64,000 nt of DNA from a virus: IMG/VR virus record IMGVR_UViG_3300023174_002543, positions 62,001 through 126,000 of that record; one strand, 5' to 3'. Every line of letters begins with the position of its first letter. Positions within the stretch are counted from its first letter, which is position 1. The notes below the pieces were generated by a model. It saw nothing but the letters and a program-made list of their open reading frames with translations, was not told where the DNA came from and did no database searches. Of this stretch, positions 24,926 through 34,600 are shown in pieces. The position numbers and the translations under genes were made by a program.

Positions 24926-26491
24926 ATGTCAATTTTAAAAATTAAAGCATTCAGTATAGATTCAACCGATTCATTCACGTTTGGTAATGCTAATATAACA
25001 ACCACATTAAACGGTAATATTGCTAATTTTACTGGAAATATTACAAGTATCAATGCTAATTTAGGTAACTTAGTAGTTGCTAATTACTTTAGTGGTAATG
25101 GTAGTTTATTAACTTCAATAGCCGGCGCAAATGTAACCGGTCAAGTAGGCAACGCATTAGTGGCAGGTACTGTTTATGGTGCAGCTCAAGGTAATATCAC
25201 TTCAGTTGGTACATTAACAACATTAGCAATAGCAGGTACAGGTAGTATAACTGGTGCTAACTTAGTAAGTGCTAATTATGTCACCGGTACACTAACAACC
25301 GGAGCACAACCAAACATCACTTCAGTAGGCACATTAACTGGACTAACAGTTAATGGTGACATTACAAGTACTGGTAACTTGATTGTTGCTGGTACAACTA
25401 CATATGTTAACAGTACAGTAACATCTATTAAAGATCCTATCATTGAACAAGGTTCAGGTGCAAACAATGCAACATTAACATCAGATGATGGAATGGATCG
25501 TGGTCAATTATTACATTATTACACAGGTGGCGCAACACGTGATGCGTTCATGGGTTGGAAAAATAGTACAGGTGAATTCACATTTGCTAGTAACGTAACA
25601 AATTCAGATAACGTAGTAACAGTTAATACATTAGGTAAAATTAAAGCAGGAGATGCTAATTTAGGTAACTTAGTAACATCAAATTACTTTACTGGTAATG
25701 GTAGTTTATTAACTTCAATCACCGGTGCTAACGTAACTGGTCAAGTGGGTAATGCATTAGTTGCTGGTACAGTCTATACTAATGCTCAACCAAACATTAC
25801 AAGTGTTGGTACATTAGCCGGTGTAACTGCAACAGGTGTTATTAACTTAACTGGGGCAAGTAATGTAAGTTTGGGTGCAGTGGGTAATGTTAAGATTACC
25901 GGTGGAACAAATGGATATGTATTAAGTACAGACGGTTCAGGTAATTTAAGTTGGACAGCTGCTGCAGTAGGTACCGGTAATGCTAATATTGCTGGTTCCA
26001 ACACACAGATTTTCTTTAATAACGCAGGTAGCAATACATTAGGTACTAGTGCAAATCTTACATTTAATAACTCTACAAATACATTATCTGCAACTAACAT
26101 AACAGGTACATTAACAACAGCCGCACAACCAAACGTAACTAGTCTTGGAACATTAACTGGTTTAACAGTAAGTGGTCTAACTAATTTAGGTGCCGTAGGT
26201 AATCTTACGATTACAGGCGGAACAAATGGATATGTTTTATCAACTAATGGATCCGGAGCATTAGCTTGGATAGCACAAAAGGCAATAACGTCGGCAGTAG
26301 ACGAATTTACAGGTGACGGTACTACTGTAGCATTTACATTAAGTATGGCACCAACTAATAAAAACTATACAATTGCATCAGTTCAGGGTGTAATGCAACC
26401 GAAGAGTTCATATAGTGTAAGTGGAACTACATTTACGTTTAGTACTGCACCACCAAATACTTCATTAATTGAAATTACAACATTAAGTTAA
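24926..26491 (+). CDS. Stalk-repeat fibre protein, class III N-terminus
   Basis: The 521-residue protein starts MSILKIKAFSIDSTDSFTF, the class III end shared in pattern with the 26949, 36505 and 43443 proteins. Two nearly identical GNGSLLTSI.GANVTGQVGNAL blocks lie at about 55-80 and 255-280, flanking a DP..EQGSGANNATLTSDDG module (about 170-200). Four QPNITS-type units, two GYVLSTDGSG units and an IFFNNAGSNTLGTSANLTF unit follow. The C-terminus is the DEFTGDGTTVAFTLS...VQGVMQPKSSYSVSG module (about 455-521) also found in the 21785, 26949 and 41117 proteins. It is the first gene after a late-promoter box with a strong ribosome site. A fibre role is inferred. Confidence 0.77.
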   Translation: MSILKIKAFSIDSTDSFTFGNANITTTLNGNIANFTGNITSINANLGNLVVANYFSGNGSLLTSIAGANVTGQVGNALVAGTVYGAAQGNITSVGTLTTLAIAGTGSITGANLVSANYVTGTLTTGAQPNITSVGTLTGLTVNGDITSTGNLIVAGTTTYVNSTVTSIKDPIIEQGSGANNATLTSDDGMDRGQLLHYYTGGATRDAFMGWKNSTGEFTFASNVTNSDNVVTVNTLGKIKAGDANLGNLVTSNYFTGNGSLLTSITGANVTGQVGNALVAGTVYTNAQPNITSVGTLAGVTATGVINLTGASNVSLGAVGNVKITGGTNGYVLSTDGSGNLSWTAAAVGTGNANIAGSNTQIFFNNAGSNTLGTSANLTFNNSTNTLSATNITGTLTTAAQPNVTSLGTLTGLTVSGLTNLGAVGNLTITGGTNGYVLSTNGSGALAWIAQKAITSAVDEFTGDGTTVAFTLSMAPTNKNYTIASVQGVMQPKSSYSVSGTTFTFSTAPPNTSLIEITTLS

Positions 26492-26500
26492 AGGATAAAA

Positions 26501-26857
26501 ATGAGTCATTTTGCACAAATAGATGAAAACAATATTGTAACAAGAGTCCTTGTTATAGAACAAGATGTGATTGATACGGGTTTATTTGGTGAACCTAATT
26601 CGTTTGTACAAACTAGCTATAACACACAAGGTGGAGTGCACCTATTAGGTGGCGCACCCCTACGTAAAAATTATGCAGGAATTGGATATACTTACGATAT
26701 AAGTCGTGATGCATTTATTCCCCCTAAGCCGTATAATAGTTGGGTATTGAATGAAAGTACATGCTTATATGATGCACCTACTCCAATGCCAACAGATCCA
26801 GATAAAAGATATTCATGGGATGAAGCAACAACGTCATGGATAGAAATTACACAATAA
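26501..26857 (+). CDS. Conserved small aquatic-phage protein of unknown function
   Basis: This 118-residue protein (MSHFAQIDENNIVTRVLVIE, then TSYNTQGGVHLLGG, RKNYAGIGYTYDISRDAFIPP, PYNSWVLNE and RYSWDEATTSWIEIT) belongs to a family I recognise from many marine and freshwater phage genomes, usually beside tail-fibre or tail genes. It is rich in aromatic residues, mixed in charge and clearly unlike the Asn/Thr-rich stalk proteins, so it is probably a folded accessory or assembly protein. The biochemical role is unknown to me. It ends the transcription unit: a hairpin terminator follows its stop by 21 bases. The ATG has an AAAGGATAAAA ribosome site, 9 bases after the preceding fibre gene. Confidence 0.78.
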   Translation: MSHFAQIDENNIVTRVLVIEQDVIDTGLFGEPNSFVQTSYNTQGGVHLLGGAPLRKNYAGIGYTYDISRDAFIPPKPYNSWVLNESTCLYDAPTPMPTDPDKRYSWDEATTSWIEITQ

Positions 26858-26878
26858 CTTAGTTATGTAAATAACAAA

Positions 26879-26914
26879 ATATCCATGCTTGTAACCGGGC
26901 ATGGATATCCTTTT
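26879..26914 (+). terminator. Rho-independent terminator
   Basis: A perfect 10-bp stem pairs ATATCCATGC (26879-26888) with GCATGGATAT (26899-26908) around a 10-base loop and is followed by CCTTTT. It follows the 26501 gene and directly precedes a late-promoter box. Confidence 0.8.
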
Positions 26915-26915
26915 A

Positions 26916-26923
26916 GATAAATA
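26916..26923 (+). promoter_or_regulatory. Putative T4-type late promoter (GATAAATA)
   Basis: GATAAATA begins two bases after the T tract of the preceding terminator and 33 bases before the 26949 ATG. The terminator-promoter arrangement matches that after the capsid gene, which strengthens both calls. Confidence 0.65.
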
Positions 26924-26948
26924 CTATAATAAGATGGTATAAAAACAC

Positions 26949-29900
26949 ATGTCCCTAGTAAAAATAGAACCGCTAATAGCTAATAATGTTGCCAATTTTA
27001 CGTTTGGTGGACTTACAATCACCGCTAATGCGGTTTTTGGTAATGCAAACCTGGGTAACTTGGCTAGTGCAAATCACGTAATTGTAACAAGTAACATAAC
27101 TGCAGGTAATATAGGTAATACTGCAACTTATTTTTACGGTAACGGATATAATCTAACTGGAATAGTTGCCACAACTGCAGCATCATTGGTTAGTGGAAAC
27201 AGCAACGTAAGACTAGTTGCAAATGGTAATGCTAGTATTAGTATAACTGGATCTAGTAATATTGTAGTTGTTAGTAGCGCCGGTGTTAATGTAGCAGGAT
27301 ATTTAAATGCTACAAGTCTTCTAGGGGAAGCAGGCAATTTAAGTAATATACAAGCCGCTAATGTATCAGGAACAGTGGCAAATGCAAACTATTCTGCATA
27401 CGCAGGTAATATAACTATTGCCGCACAAAGTAATATAACAAGTTTAGGATTACTAACAGGCCTATCAGTTAACGGAAATACAAGTGTTATCGGTAACTCT
27501 AATGTTGTGGGTAATATCAATGTTTCAGGTGGAAACACCAATATTACCGGTAATCTAACTGCAAATAACATTACAACAAGTGGTTCAGGTGGCAACATTT
27601 CCGGTGCTAATAATATATCAGCAAATACATTTACCGGTACACTAACAACAGCATCCCAATCAAATATCACTTCACTTGGCACATTGACAACTTTAGCAAT
27701 TGCTGGTACAGGTAATGTATCAGGTGCTAACTTAGTAAGTGCTAACTATGTAGCTGGAACACTAACAACAGCTGCTCAACCCAATATAACATCTGTTGGT
27801 ACACTAAGCGGTATAACTAGTACAGGGACTGTAAATTTTACGGGTGCAAGTAATGTAAGTTTAGGTCCAATAGGTAATGTAAAAGTAACAGGTGGTACTA
27901 CCGGCCAGTATTTACAAACAGATGGTAGCGGTAATCTAAGTTGGGTAACGTTATCAATATCAGGTTCTAGCATTAGTAATGGTAATAGTAATATTAATAT
28001 ACCAAGTGCAAACGGTAATATAAACATAAGCGCAGTTGGCAATGCTAATGTATTAGTAGTTACGGGTACAGGGGTAAACGTATCCGGCACATTAAATACA
28101 ACAGGTAATCTAACTGCAAGCAATATCACAACAAGTGGTTCAGGCGGTAACATTTCTGGTGCTAATAACATATCAGCAAATACATTTACCGGTACTTTAA
28201 CAACTGCAGCACAACCCAATATTACAAGTTTGGGCACACTAACAAGTTTAAGCGCAGGTGATACTACTATTACAGGTAATCTAACAGTATCAGGCGCATT
28301 TGAATATGCAAACGTAACTTCATTCAGAGTTAAAGACCCAATTATTGAACAAGGTGGAAATACTGCAGGTGGTGCATTAACTAGTAATGATGGATATGAC
28401 AGAGGTCAATTATTACATTATTACACCGGTAGTACTGCAACAGATGCATTCATGGGTTGGAAGAACTCTGGAGCAGAGTTTATATTTGCAAGTAATGCTA
28501 GTGTTAGTAGCGAAGTCGTAACAGTTAATACTTATGGTAATATACATACAGGAAATGCTAATCTAGGTAATTTAACAACAAGTAATTATTTTGCGGGTAC
28601 ATTGACAACTGCGGCTCAACCTAACATTACAAGTGTCGGTACATTAACAAATACAACGTTAGGTGGAAGTAATTCATTTACTGGTGGCAACTTAGTAAGT
28701 GCTAATTATTTAACAGGTACACTAACAACTGCTTCACAACCAAATATTACTTCAGTTGGTACACTAACAACATTGGCAATTGCTGGCACAGGCAATGTAT
28801 CAGGTGCTAATTTAGTAAGTGCTAATTATGTTACAGGTACATTAACAACAGCCGCACAGCCTAACATTACAAGTTTAGGAACACTAAGTTCATTAATAGT
28901 TACAGCAAACATAACATCAGGTAATGCCAACTTAGGTAACGTAGCAAATGCTAATTTCTTTAGCGGTAGTGGTCAATATCTAACAAGTGTAACTGCGGTA
29001 ACAGCTGGAACGGTAACAACTAATGCACAACCAAACGTTACAAGTTTAGGTACATTAACTTCTGTAACTATAGGTAATAGCACAAGTAACACAACAATGA
29101 ATGCTAGTAGTATTACTAGTAATGTAAATGTAGCATTAACTGGTAATAATATAAACTTAGGTCCAATCGGTAATATCAAAATCAGTGGAGGAACTGCTGG
29201 ATATTTTATTACTACAGATGGCGCTGGTAATTTAAGTTGGGGTGCTGCATCAGGTGGTGGCGGGGTATCTGCTAGCGGTAGTAATACTCAAATTCAATTT
29301 AATGATAATGGTAGTTTGGGTGCAGTTGCTAACCTAACATTTGATAAATCAACTAATACATTAAGTACCGGTAGAGTTGTAACAAGCATAGGTGCTAATT
29401 TAGGTAGCAATATTAGTAATGTATATATTGGTGGCGGTTCAGCAAATCAAATATTAAAGACAGATGGTAGTGGTAATTTATCTTGGGTAGCACAACCAGT
29501 AGCAAGCATAACAGTAGATAACTTTACCGGTGATGGAACTACAACTGCATATACATTAAGTGTAACACCAACGAGTATTAATCAAACAATCGTTAATTAT
29601 AATGGTGTATTCCAATTACGTACAAGCGCATACACACTAAGTGGGACAACACTAACTTTCACTGAAGCACCTTCAGAAGGATCGACAATTGAAGTTACAA
29701 CTACATTAGGTGCTATGAGTGGCGCCGGCGCATTTGTGACAAGAAGTTATGCAGGCACCGGAGTTTTAACAACCTTTGCAGTCACTAGTGGATGCACAGT
29801 AAATAGCGTGATTGTATCTGAAAACGGATTGATTCAAACACCAACAACAGACTACACTATATCAGGTAGCACATTGACGTTTGTAGTTGCTCCAGCAAAC

Positions 29901-30137
29901 GGTGTAGTTATTCAAATTCGTGAATTAGCAGTAGCAGTGGCAACCGCAACGTCTTCACCAGTAACAATTCAAAATCAAGGTAGTAATTTAACAACATCTA
30001 CTTCATTAATAAACTTTACCGGTAGTGGAGTAACATCTACTAATAGCGGTGGTAACGTAACAGTAACAATTTCAGGTGGGTCAGGCGGTGCAAGTAACGC
30101 CAGACTTACTGGATATAATTTAGTATTCGGAGGATAA
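26949..30137 (+). CDS. Long stalk-repeat fibre protein, 1062 residues (cassette stalk E1)
   Basis: The class III N-terminus (MSLVKIEPLIANNVANFTFG) leads into about 850 residues of stalk modules: eight QPNITS or QSNITS units, NSNINIPSANGNINIS units, GQYLQTDGSGNLSW, and one DP..EQGGNTAGGALTSNDG...GWKNS module (about 460-520). The distal part has two consecutive FTGDGTTTAYTLS-like modules (about 855-975) and a TIQNQGSNLTTSTSLINFTG unit, ending LTGYNLVFGG. The same end pattern (hydrophobic plus FGG or MGA) occurs in the 41117 and 36505 proteins, and each is followed within 1-9 bases by a small beta protein. This is the first member of a repeated stalk/small/tip cassette. Host binding is inferred. 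Confidence 0.78.
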   Translation: MSLVKIEPLIANNVANFTFGGLTITANAVFGNANLGNLASANHVIVTSNITAGNIGNTATYFYGNGYNLTGIVATTAASLVSGNSNVRLVANGNASISITGSSNIVVVSSAGVNVAGYLNATSLLGEAGNLSNIQAANVSGTVANANYSAYAGNITIAAQSNITSLGLLTGLSVNGNTSVIGNSNVVGNINVSGGNTNITGNLTANNITTSGSGGNISGANNISANTFTGTLTTASQSNITSLGTLTTLAIAGTGNVSGANLVSANYVAGTLTTAAQPNITSVGTLSGITSTGTVNFTGASNVSLGPIGNVKVTGGTTGQYLQTDGSGNLSWVTLSISGSSISNGNSNINIPSANGNINISAVGNANVLVVTGTGVNVSGTLNTTGNLTASNITTSGSGGNISGANNISANTFTGTLTTAAQPNITSLGTLTSLSAGDTTITGNLTVSGAFEYANVTSFRVKDPIIEQGGNTAGGALTSNDGYDRGQLLHYYTGSTATDAFMGWKNSGAEFIFASNASVSSEVVTVNTYGNIHTGNANLGNLTTSNYFAGTLTTAAQPNITSVGTLTNTTLGGSNSFTGGNLVSANYLTGTLTTASQPNITSVGTLTTLAIAGTGNVSGANLVSANYVTGTLTTAAQPNITSLGTLSSLIVTANITSGNANLGNVANANFFSGSGQYLTSVTAVTAGTVTTNAQPNVTSLGTLTSVTIGNSTSNTTMNASSITSNVNVALTGNNINLGPIGNIKISGGTAGYFITTDGAGNLSWGAASGGGGVSASGSNTQIQFNDNGSLGAVANLTFDKSTNTLSTGRVVTSIGANLGSNISNVYIGGGSANQILKTDGSGNLSWVAQPVASITVDNFTGDGTTTAYTLSVTPTSINQTIVNYNGVFQLRTSAYTLSGTTLTFTEAPSEGSTIEVTTTLGAMSGAGAFVTRSYAGTGVLTTFAVTSGCTVNSVIVSENGLIQTPTTDYTISGSTLTFVVAPANGVVIQIRELAVAVATATSSPVTIQNQGSNLTTSTSLINFTGSGVTSTNSGGNVTVTISGGSGGASNARLTGYNLVFGG

Positions 30138-30138
30138 C

Positions 30139-30510
30139 ATGGCAGCACCAAATTTAATCGGGGCAACAACAATAAACGGTAAAACCGCAGGGGCAAATTT
30201 AACAACAACAAGCGCAACACTAGTATTAAACAATGCGTCAAGTTCTGGTAAATGTTTGAAAGTAAACACACTAAACGTTACTAATACTACTAGTTCAGCA
30301 GTAAACATAACTATTGCATGGTACAATCAAGCAAGTTTAGGCGGCACAGCTTTTGCTATAGCAAGTGGTATGAGTGTTCCTGGTAATGCAACATTGAACG
30401 TAATTGATAAAAGTAGTCAATATTACTTAGAAGAAAATACAAGTTTAGGCGCCACCGCCGGTACCGGCAGTTCATTGATAGTAACTTGTAGTTACGAGGA
30501 CATTAGTTAA
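30139..30510 (+). CDS. Small beta-sandwich-like protein (cassette F1)
   Basis: The 123-residue protein begins MAAPNLIGATTINGKTAGAN and ends VTCSYEDIS. It is a clear paralogue of the 41919 protein (MANPNIVNVTTITGKTAG...VCSYEEIS), with matching SSGKCLKVNTLNVTN and YYLEENTSLGATAG segments, and shares overall layout with the 39811 protein. Alternating hydrophobic strands suggest a beta sandwich. It sits one base after a fibre gene and three bases before a glycine-rich tip gene; all three paralogues hold the same place. I infer a joint or cap between stalk and tip, or a separate trimeric knob; no catalytic motif is seen. Confidence 0.75.
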   Translation: MAAPNLIGATTINGKTAGANLTTTSATLVLNNASSSGKCLKVNTLNVTNTTSSAVNITIAWYNQASLGGTAFAIASGMSVPGNATLNVIDKSSQYYLEENTSLGATAGTGSSLIVTCSYEDIS

Positions 30511-30515
30511 AAATG
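30502..30515 (+). other. Conserved stop-start junction between small protein and tip gene (copy 1)
   Basis: ATTAGTTAA followed by AAATG. The same ATTAGTTAA stop context recurs at 40132-40142 and 42273-42283, where the last A is also the first base of the next ATG. Here two extra A residues separate stop and start. Confidence 0.7.
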
Positions 30516-31664
30516 GTTAAAAGATACGTTGGCGGAGTTATGAGTGCTAACACCTTTAGTGTTACTACTACTTCTGCCAGTGGATTTTTTAACCCATCTA
30601 ATCATATACAGTATAAACAAGCAAGTTTATGGCCCGCCCAATATATTAGACCAACTACAGTAGATTATTTAATAGTTGCAGGTGGAGGCGCAGGAGGTGG
30701 CTGGACATTAGATGGTGGCGGTGGAGGTGGTGGCGGCTTTGTAACTGCAACAGGCGCTTCAATAACTGCAGGAACATTAACCATAACCGTCGGTGGCGGC
30801 GGGACATATACGTATAATACAGTATCTCCTGGTCAAAATAGTAATATATCTGGTGCGGGGATTACAAATACTGTTGCAACAGGCGGTGGTGGCGGCTCAA
30901 GTTACAATGGAACAAGTTATGTTAACGGCGGATCAGGTGGTTCTGGTGGTGGCGCCGGCGGTTCTGGTACCGGCGGAGCGGCAAGTCCTGCTGGACAAGG
31001 TAACGCAGGCGGCAACGGTGCTCAAGGCAGTAAAAATGCAGCCGGTGGCGGAGGCGGTGCAGGAGCAGTAGGAGCCGTAGGTATCGCAAACGGAGCAGCC
31101 GGAAAAGGCGGAGATGGATTAACTTCCGCATTACTACCTTCAGCATCAAGTACATCTAGTAATACATTGGGCACCGGTACATTATCATTCACGGTGGCTA
31201 GTGGACTGCTTTTTGTTGCGGGACAATCGATACGTGTATACAATAGTGTAGGAAACTATATGTATGGTGTTGTTAATAGTTATTCGGGCACTACATTAAG
31301 TTTTAACAGTGTCTATTCTGTTGGGTCTGGTACATACACAAGTTGGACAATTGACTATGTGTTTTCTGGTGGTGGCGGTGGATCTTCAGAGGCAGCAACA
31401 AATGCCGGTGGTGCCGGCGGCGCAGGCGGCGGCGGCCGGGGTGCAGGAAATCAACAAGGTTTTACTGCTGGTTCAACAAATAGCGGTGGTGGAGCTGGTG
31501 GTGGATATAGTAGTTCCGGTGTTAATGGCGGCAGTGGAATGGTAATAATTAGACATAGTAGTAGTAGTTCACAAGCACTTAGTTCAATAGGTAGCCCAAC
31601 AATTTATACTTCAGGTGGATACACAATATATATGTTTACTGGATCAGGCAGTTTAACTTTTTAA
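30513..31664 (+). CDS. Glycine-rich adhesin-like tip protein 2 with inserted beta domain
   Basis: The protein has 383 residues. Residues 1-48 are non-repetitive; TVDYLIVAGGGAGGGW then starts a glycine-rich region to about 205. A separate beta module interrupts it at about 218-285 (FTVASGLLFVAGQSIRVYN, NSYSGTTLSFNSVY, GTYTSWTIDYV), a unit I recall in various phage fibre proteins. The glycine-rich part resumes at about 286-350 and ends GSGMVIIRHSS...GGYTIYMFTGSGSLTF, like the 23961 protein. The polyglycine II adhesin comparison is inference. It follows the small F1 protein and precedes a LamG adhesin, so two candidate binding proteins sit behind one stalk. GC content is locally high. Confidence 0.78.
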   Translation: MVKRYVGGVMSANTFSVTTTSASGFFNPSNHIQYKQASLWPAQYIRPTTVDYLIVAGGGAGGGWTLDGGGGGGGGFVTATGASITAGTLTITVGGGGTYTYNTVSPGQNSNISGAGITNTVATGGGGGSSYNGTSYVNGGSGGSGGGAGGSGTGGAASPAGQGNAGGNGAQGSKNAAGGGGGAGAVGAVGIANGAAGKGGDGLTSALLPSASSTSSNTLGTGTLSFTVASGLLFVAGQSIRVYNSVGNYMYGVVNSYSGTTLSFNSVYSVGSGTYTSWTIDYVFSGGGGGSSEAATNAGGAGGAGGGGRGAGNQQGFTAGSTNSGGGAGGGYSSSGVNGGSGMVIIRHSSSSSQALSSIGSPTIYTSGGYTIYMFTGSGSLTF

Positions 31665-31679
31665 CAATTAGAGAATACA

Positions 31680-34600
31680 ATGACAACAAAGATTGCACTT
31701 ACAAACATAGCAGATACTGCACTAGCGACACTGACAGGTCCAAAGATTACTACGATTGTTTATCCAGGTGATGATACTGCAACTGACGTAGCAGGTGGAC
31801 AAACAATTAACTTAACCGGTAATGGATTTCAAAGTGGTTGTAGTGTATTGGTTGCTAGTACTGCGTCTAGTGTAGTCACCTTTATTAGTGCAACACAAAT
31901 TAGTTTTCTTGCTCCTGCACTATCAGCAGGTACGTATGTTATATACGTTATTAATCCAGATGGTGGCACTGCTATTAGTATTCCAGGTATTAGTTATAGT
32001 GGAACACCAAATTGGTCAACTAGTGCCGGTACACTAGGTACTGTATATGAAACAGGTAGTATTAGTGCAACACTAACTGCCACAGGCGATGCACCAATCA
32101 CATATACATTAGCAACCGGTACATTGCCACCAGGTTCTTCATTGAATAGTAATGGAACATTGTCAGGTACTGCACAAGCAACAGGAAGTGCAACTACATA
32201 TAATTTTACAATTAAAGCAAGTGATGCACAGAATCAAGATACAAATCGTGCCTTTAGCATTACAATCAATCCAGACGTTGTAACATGGAGTTCGCCGGCA
32301 AGTCTTGCAACATATAACGTAAATACAAATACTCCGATTGCAAACGTGACGATGAGTGCAACTAGTGCGGCAGGTGGTAGTATTACATATACTGCTGATA
32401 CATTACCGACTGGTTTAAGTATTACTGGTGCAAATATTGCAGGTACACCAACCGTTGTTGCTAGTACTACAACTGTGTTGACTGCTACTGCAACAAGTAC
32501 AAGAACTGCAACAAGAACAATAAATTGGGTTGTTACTGTTGCTAATGATACATATTGGAAAAACACTACATTGTTATTGAACGGTGAGACAACGGTTACA
32601 CCATTTATTAGTGACGCAAGTAGTAACAGTTTTGGTTTAACTATTAATGGTGATACAAAACCTGTATTGTTTAATCCATATCAAGGTGGTTATTATAGTA
32701 ACTATTTTAATGGAAGTAGTGATTATTTAGTTGTCACATACAATTCTTCATTTGCTATTGGCTCTAATGATTTTACTATTGAAATGTGGTTAAATTTTGG
32801 TGCTGTTGGAAATCAACCGTTAGTAGGAAGTCTAGCATCTAATGGTACAGGAGCCGGATGGGAATTACTTTATAATTTTAGTGTCACTGCTTTTAGATTT
32901 TTCTTTAATAATGCTTATATTACTTTTAATAGTTTCACTCCTACTATAGGTACTTGGTATCATGTAGCACTGACTAGGGTATCAACTAATGCAATATTGT
33001 ATATCAATGGTGTTTCATATGGAACTCAGGCTTTATCAGCAAGTATTGCATGGTCATCCGGTAATATGTTAATAGGCGCCTTTACAGACCTTACAGTAGG
33101 TTGGTTTAATGGATATATTTCTAATTTGCGAGTAGTTAATGGTACCGCAGTTTACACATCAGCATTTACACCAAGTACAACACCATTAACCGCAATTACA
33201 AATACAAGTTTATTGACAAATCAAAGTAATAGATTTATTGATAAATCAACTAACGCATTAGCAATAACAATAAATGGTTCACCACAAATATCACCTAATA
33301 TACCATTCACTGCAAACAGTAGTTACAGTACCTATGGTAGTACATACTTTGATGGTAGTGGGGATTATCTATTACCACCGGACAGTTCTTTGAACTTATC
33401 TACATCTAGTTGGTGTATAGAATATTGGATGTACCCGACAACCATATCTAGCGGTTATTATGGATTATGGGCCTGTAATAGTAGTACAGGTTTTAGACAA
33501 GGTATCTATACTGATTCAGGCACACATTATATAGTTGTATTGAACGGAGGCGGCGGCTATGGTGGAATGGTTCTAACTGCTGCAAATAAAGTTATTACAA
33601 CTAATACGTGGTTTCACGTAGCTCTTGCTTGTGATGGTACTACAATCCGACAATTTGTTAACGGAGCATTAACAACTACTGGATCAGCATCAACATTTGC
33701 TTCATCTGGTCCTTCAATAGGTTCATGGGCCACTACTAATTATTTTAATGGGTATATGAGTGATTTCCGTGTAGTTAAAGGTACGGCAGTCTACACAACT
33801 ACATTCACCCCACCTACATCACCACTAACAGCAATAACAAACACAAGTTTATTAACACTACAATACAACGGTGGTGCAACTAATCAAGCTATTATAGATA
33901 ATAGTAACTTCAATAATATTATTACAAGAGCAGGTAACACAAGTCAAGGTACATTTAGTCCTTATAGTCAAACAGGCTGGAGTACTTACTTTAATGGCAC
34001 CAATGATAATGTAACAATAGCATCAAATACTTCTTTAAATATTGAAGCAGTTGATTTTACTATTGAAGCATGGATTTATATGAATGTAATGCCTACTGCT
34101 ACGTCAACGACAGGTTGGGGTAGTGATTATGATAGTTGGTTTGTGATATATGAAAGAAGTGCAGGTGGTACAACCGGTTGGCAATTTAGAGTTGGTGCAA
34201 CATTATTGACATTGGGTGGTACCGGTGATAGTTCAATATGTTGGGGGACACATGGAATGTCTGCTGGTACATGGTACCATGTAGCAGTATCTAGACAATC
34301 CGGAACTTATAAATTATTTGTGAATGGCACCTCATTATCATTGACTACTCAAGCAGTATCTATGGCAACCTCAGGAGCATACTATATTGGTTCTGAAGAC
34401 ACATCAGGTGCTAACTTTAAGGGTTATATTAGTAATTTACGTGTAATTAAGGGCACCGCATTATATACTGCCGGATTTACTCCACCAACAAGCCCGTTAA
34501 CTCCAACCACAGATACAGTTTTGTTAACTTGTCAATCTAATAGATTAGTTGATAATAGCAGTTCATTAAATACAATCAGTAGAACTGGAACAAATACATC

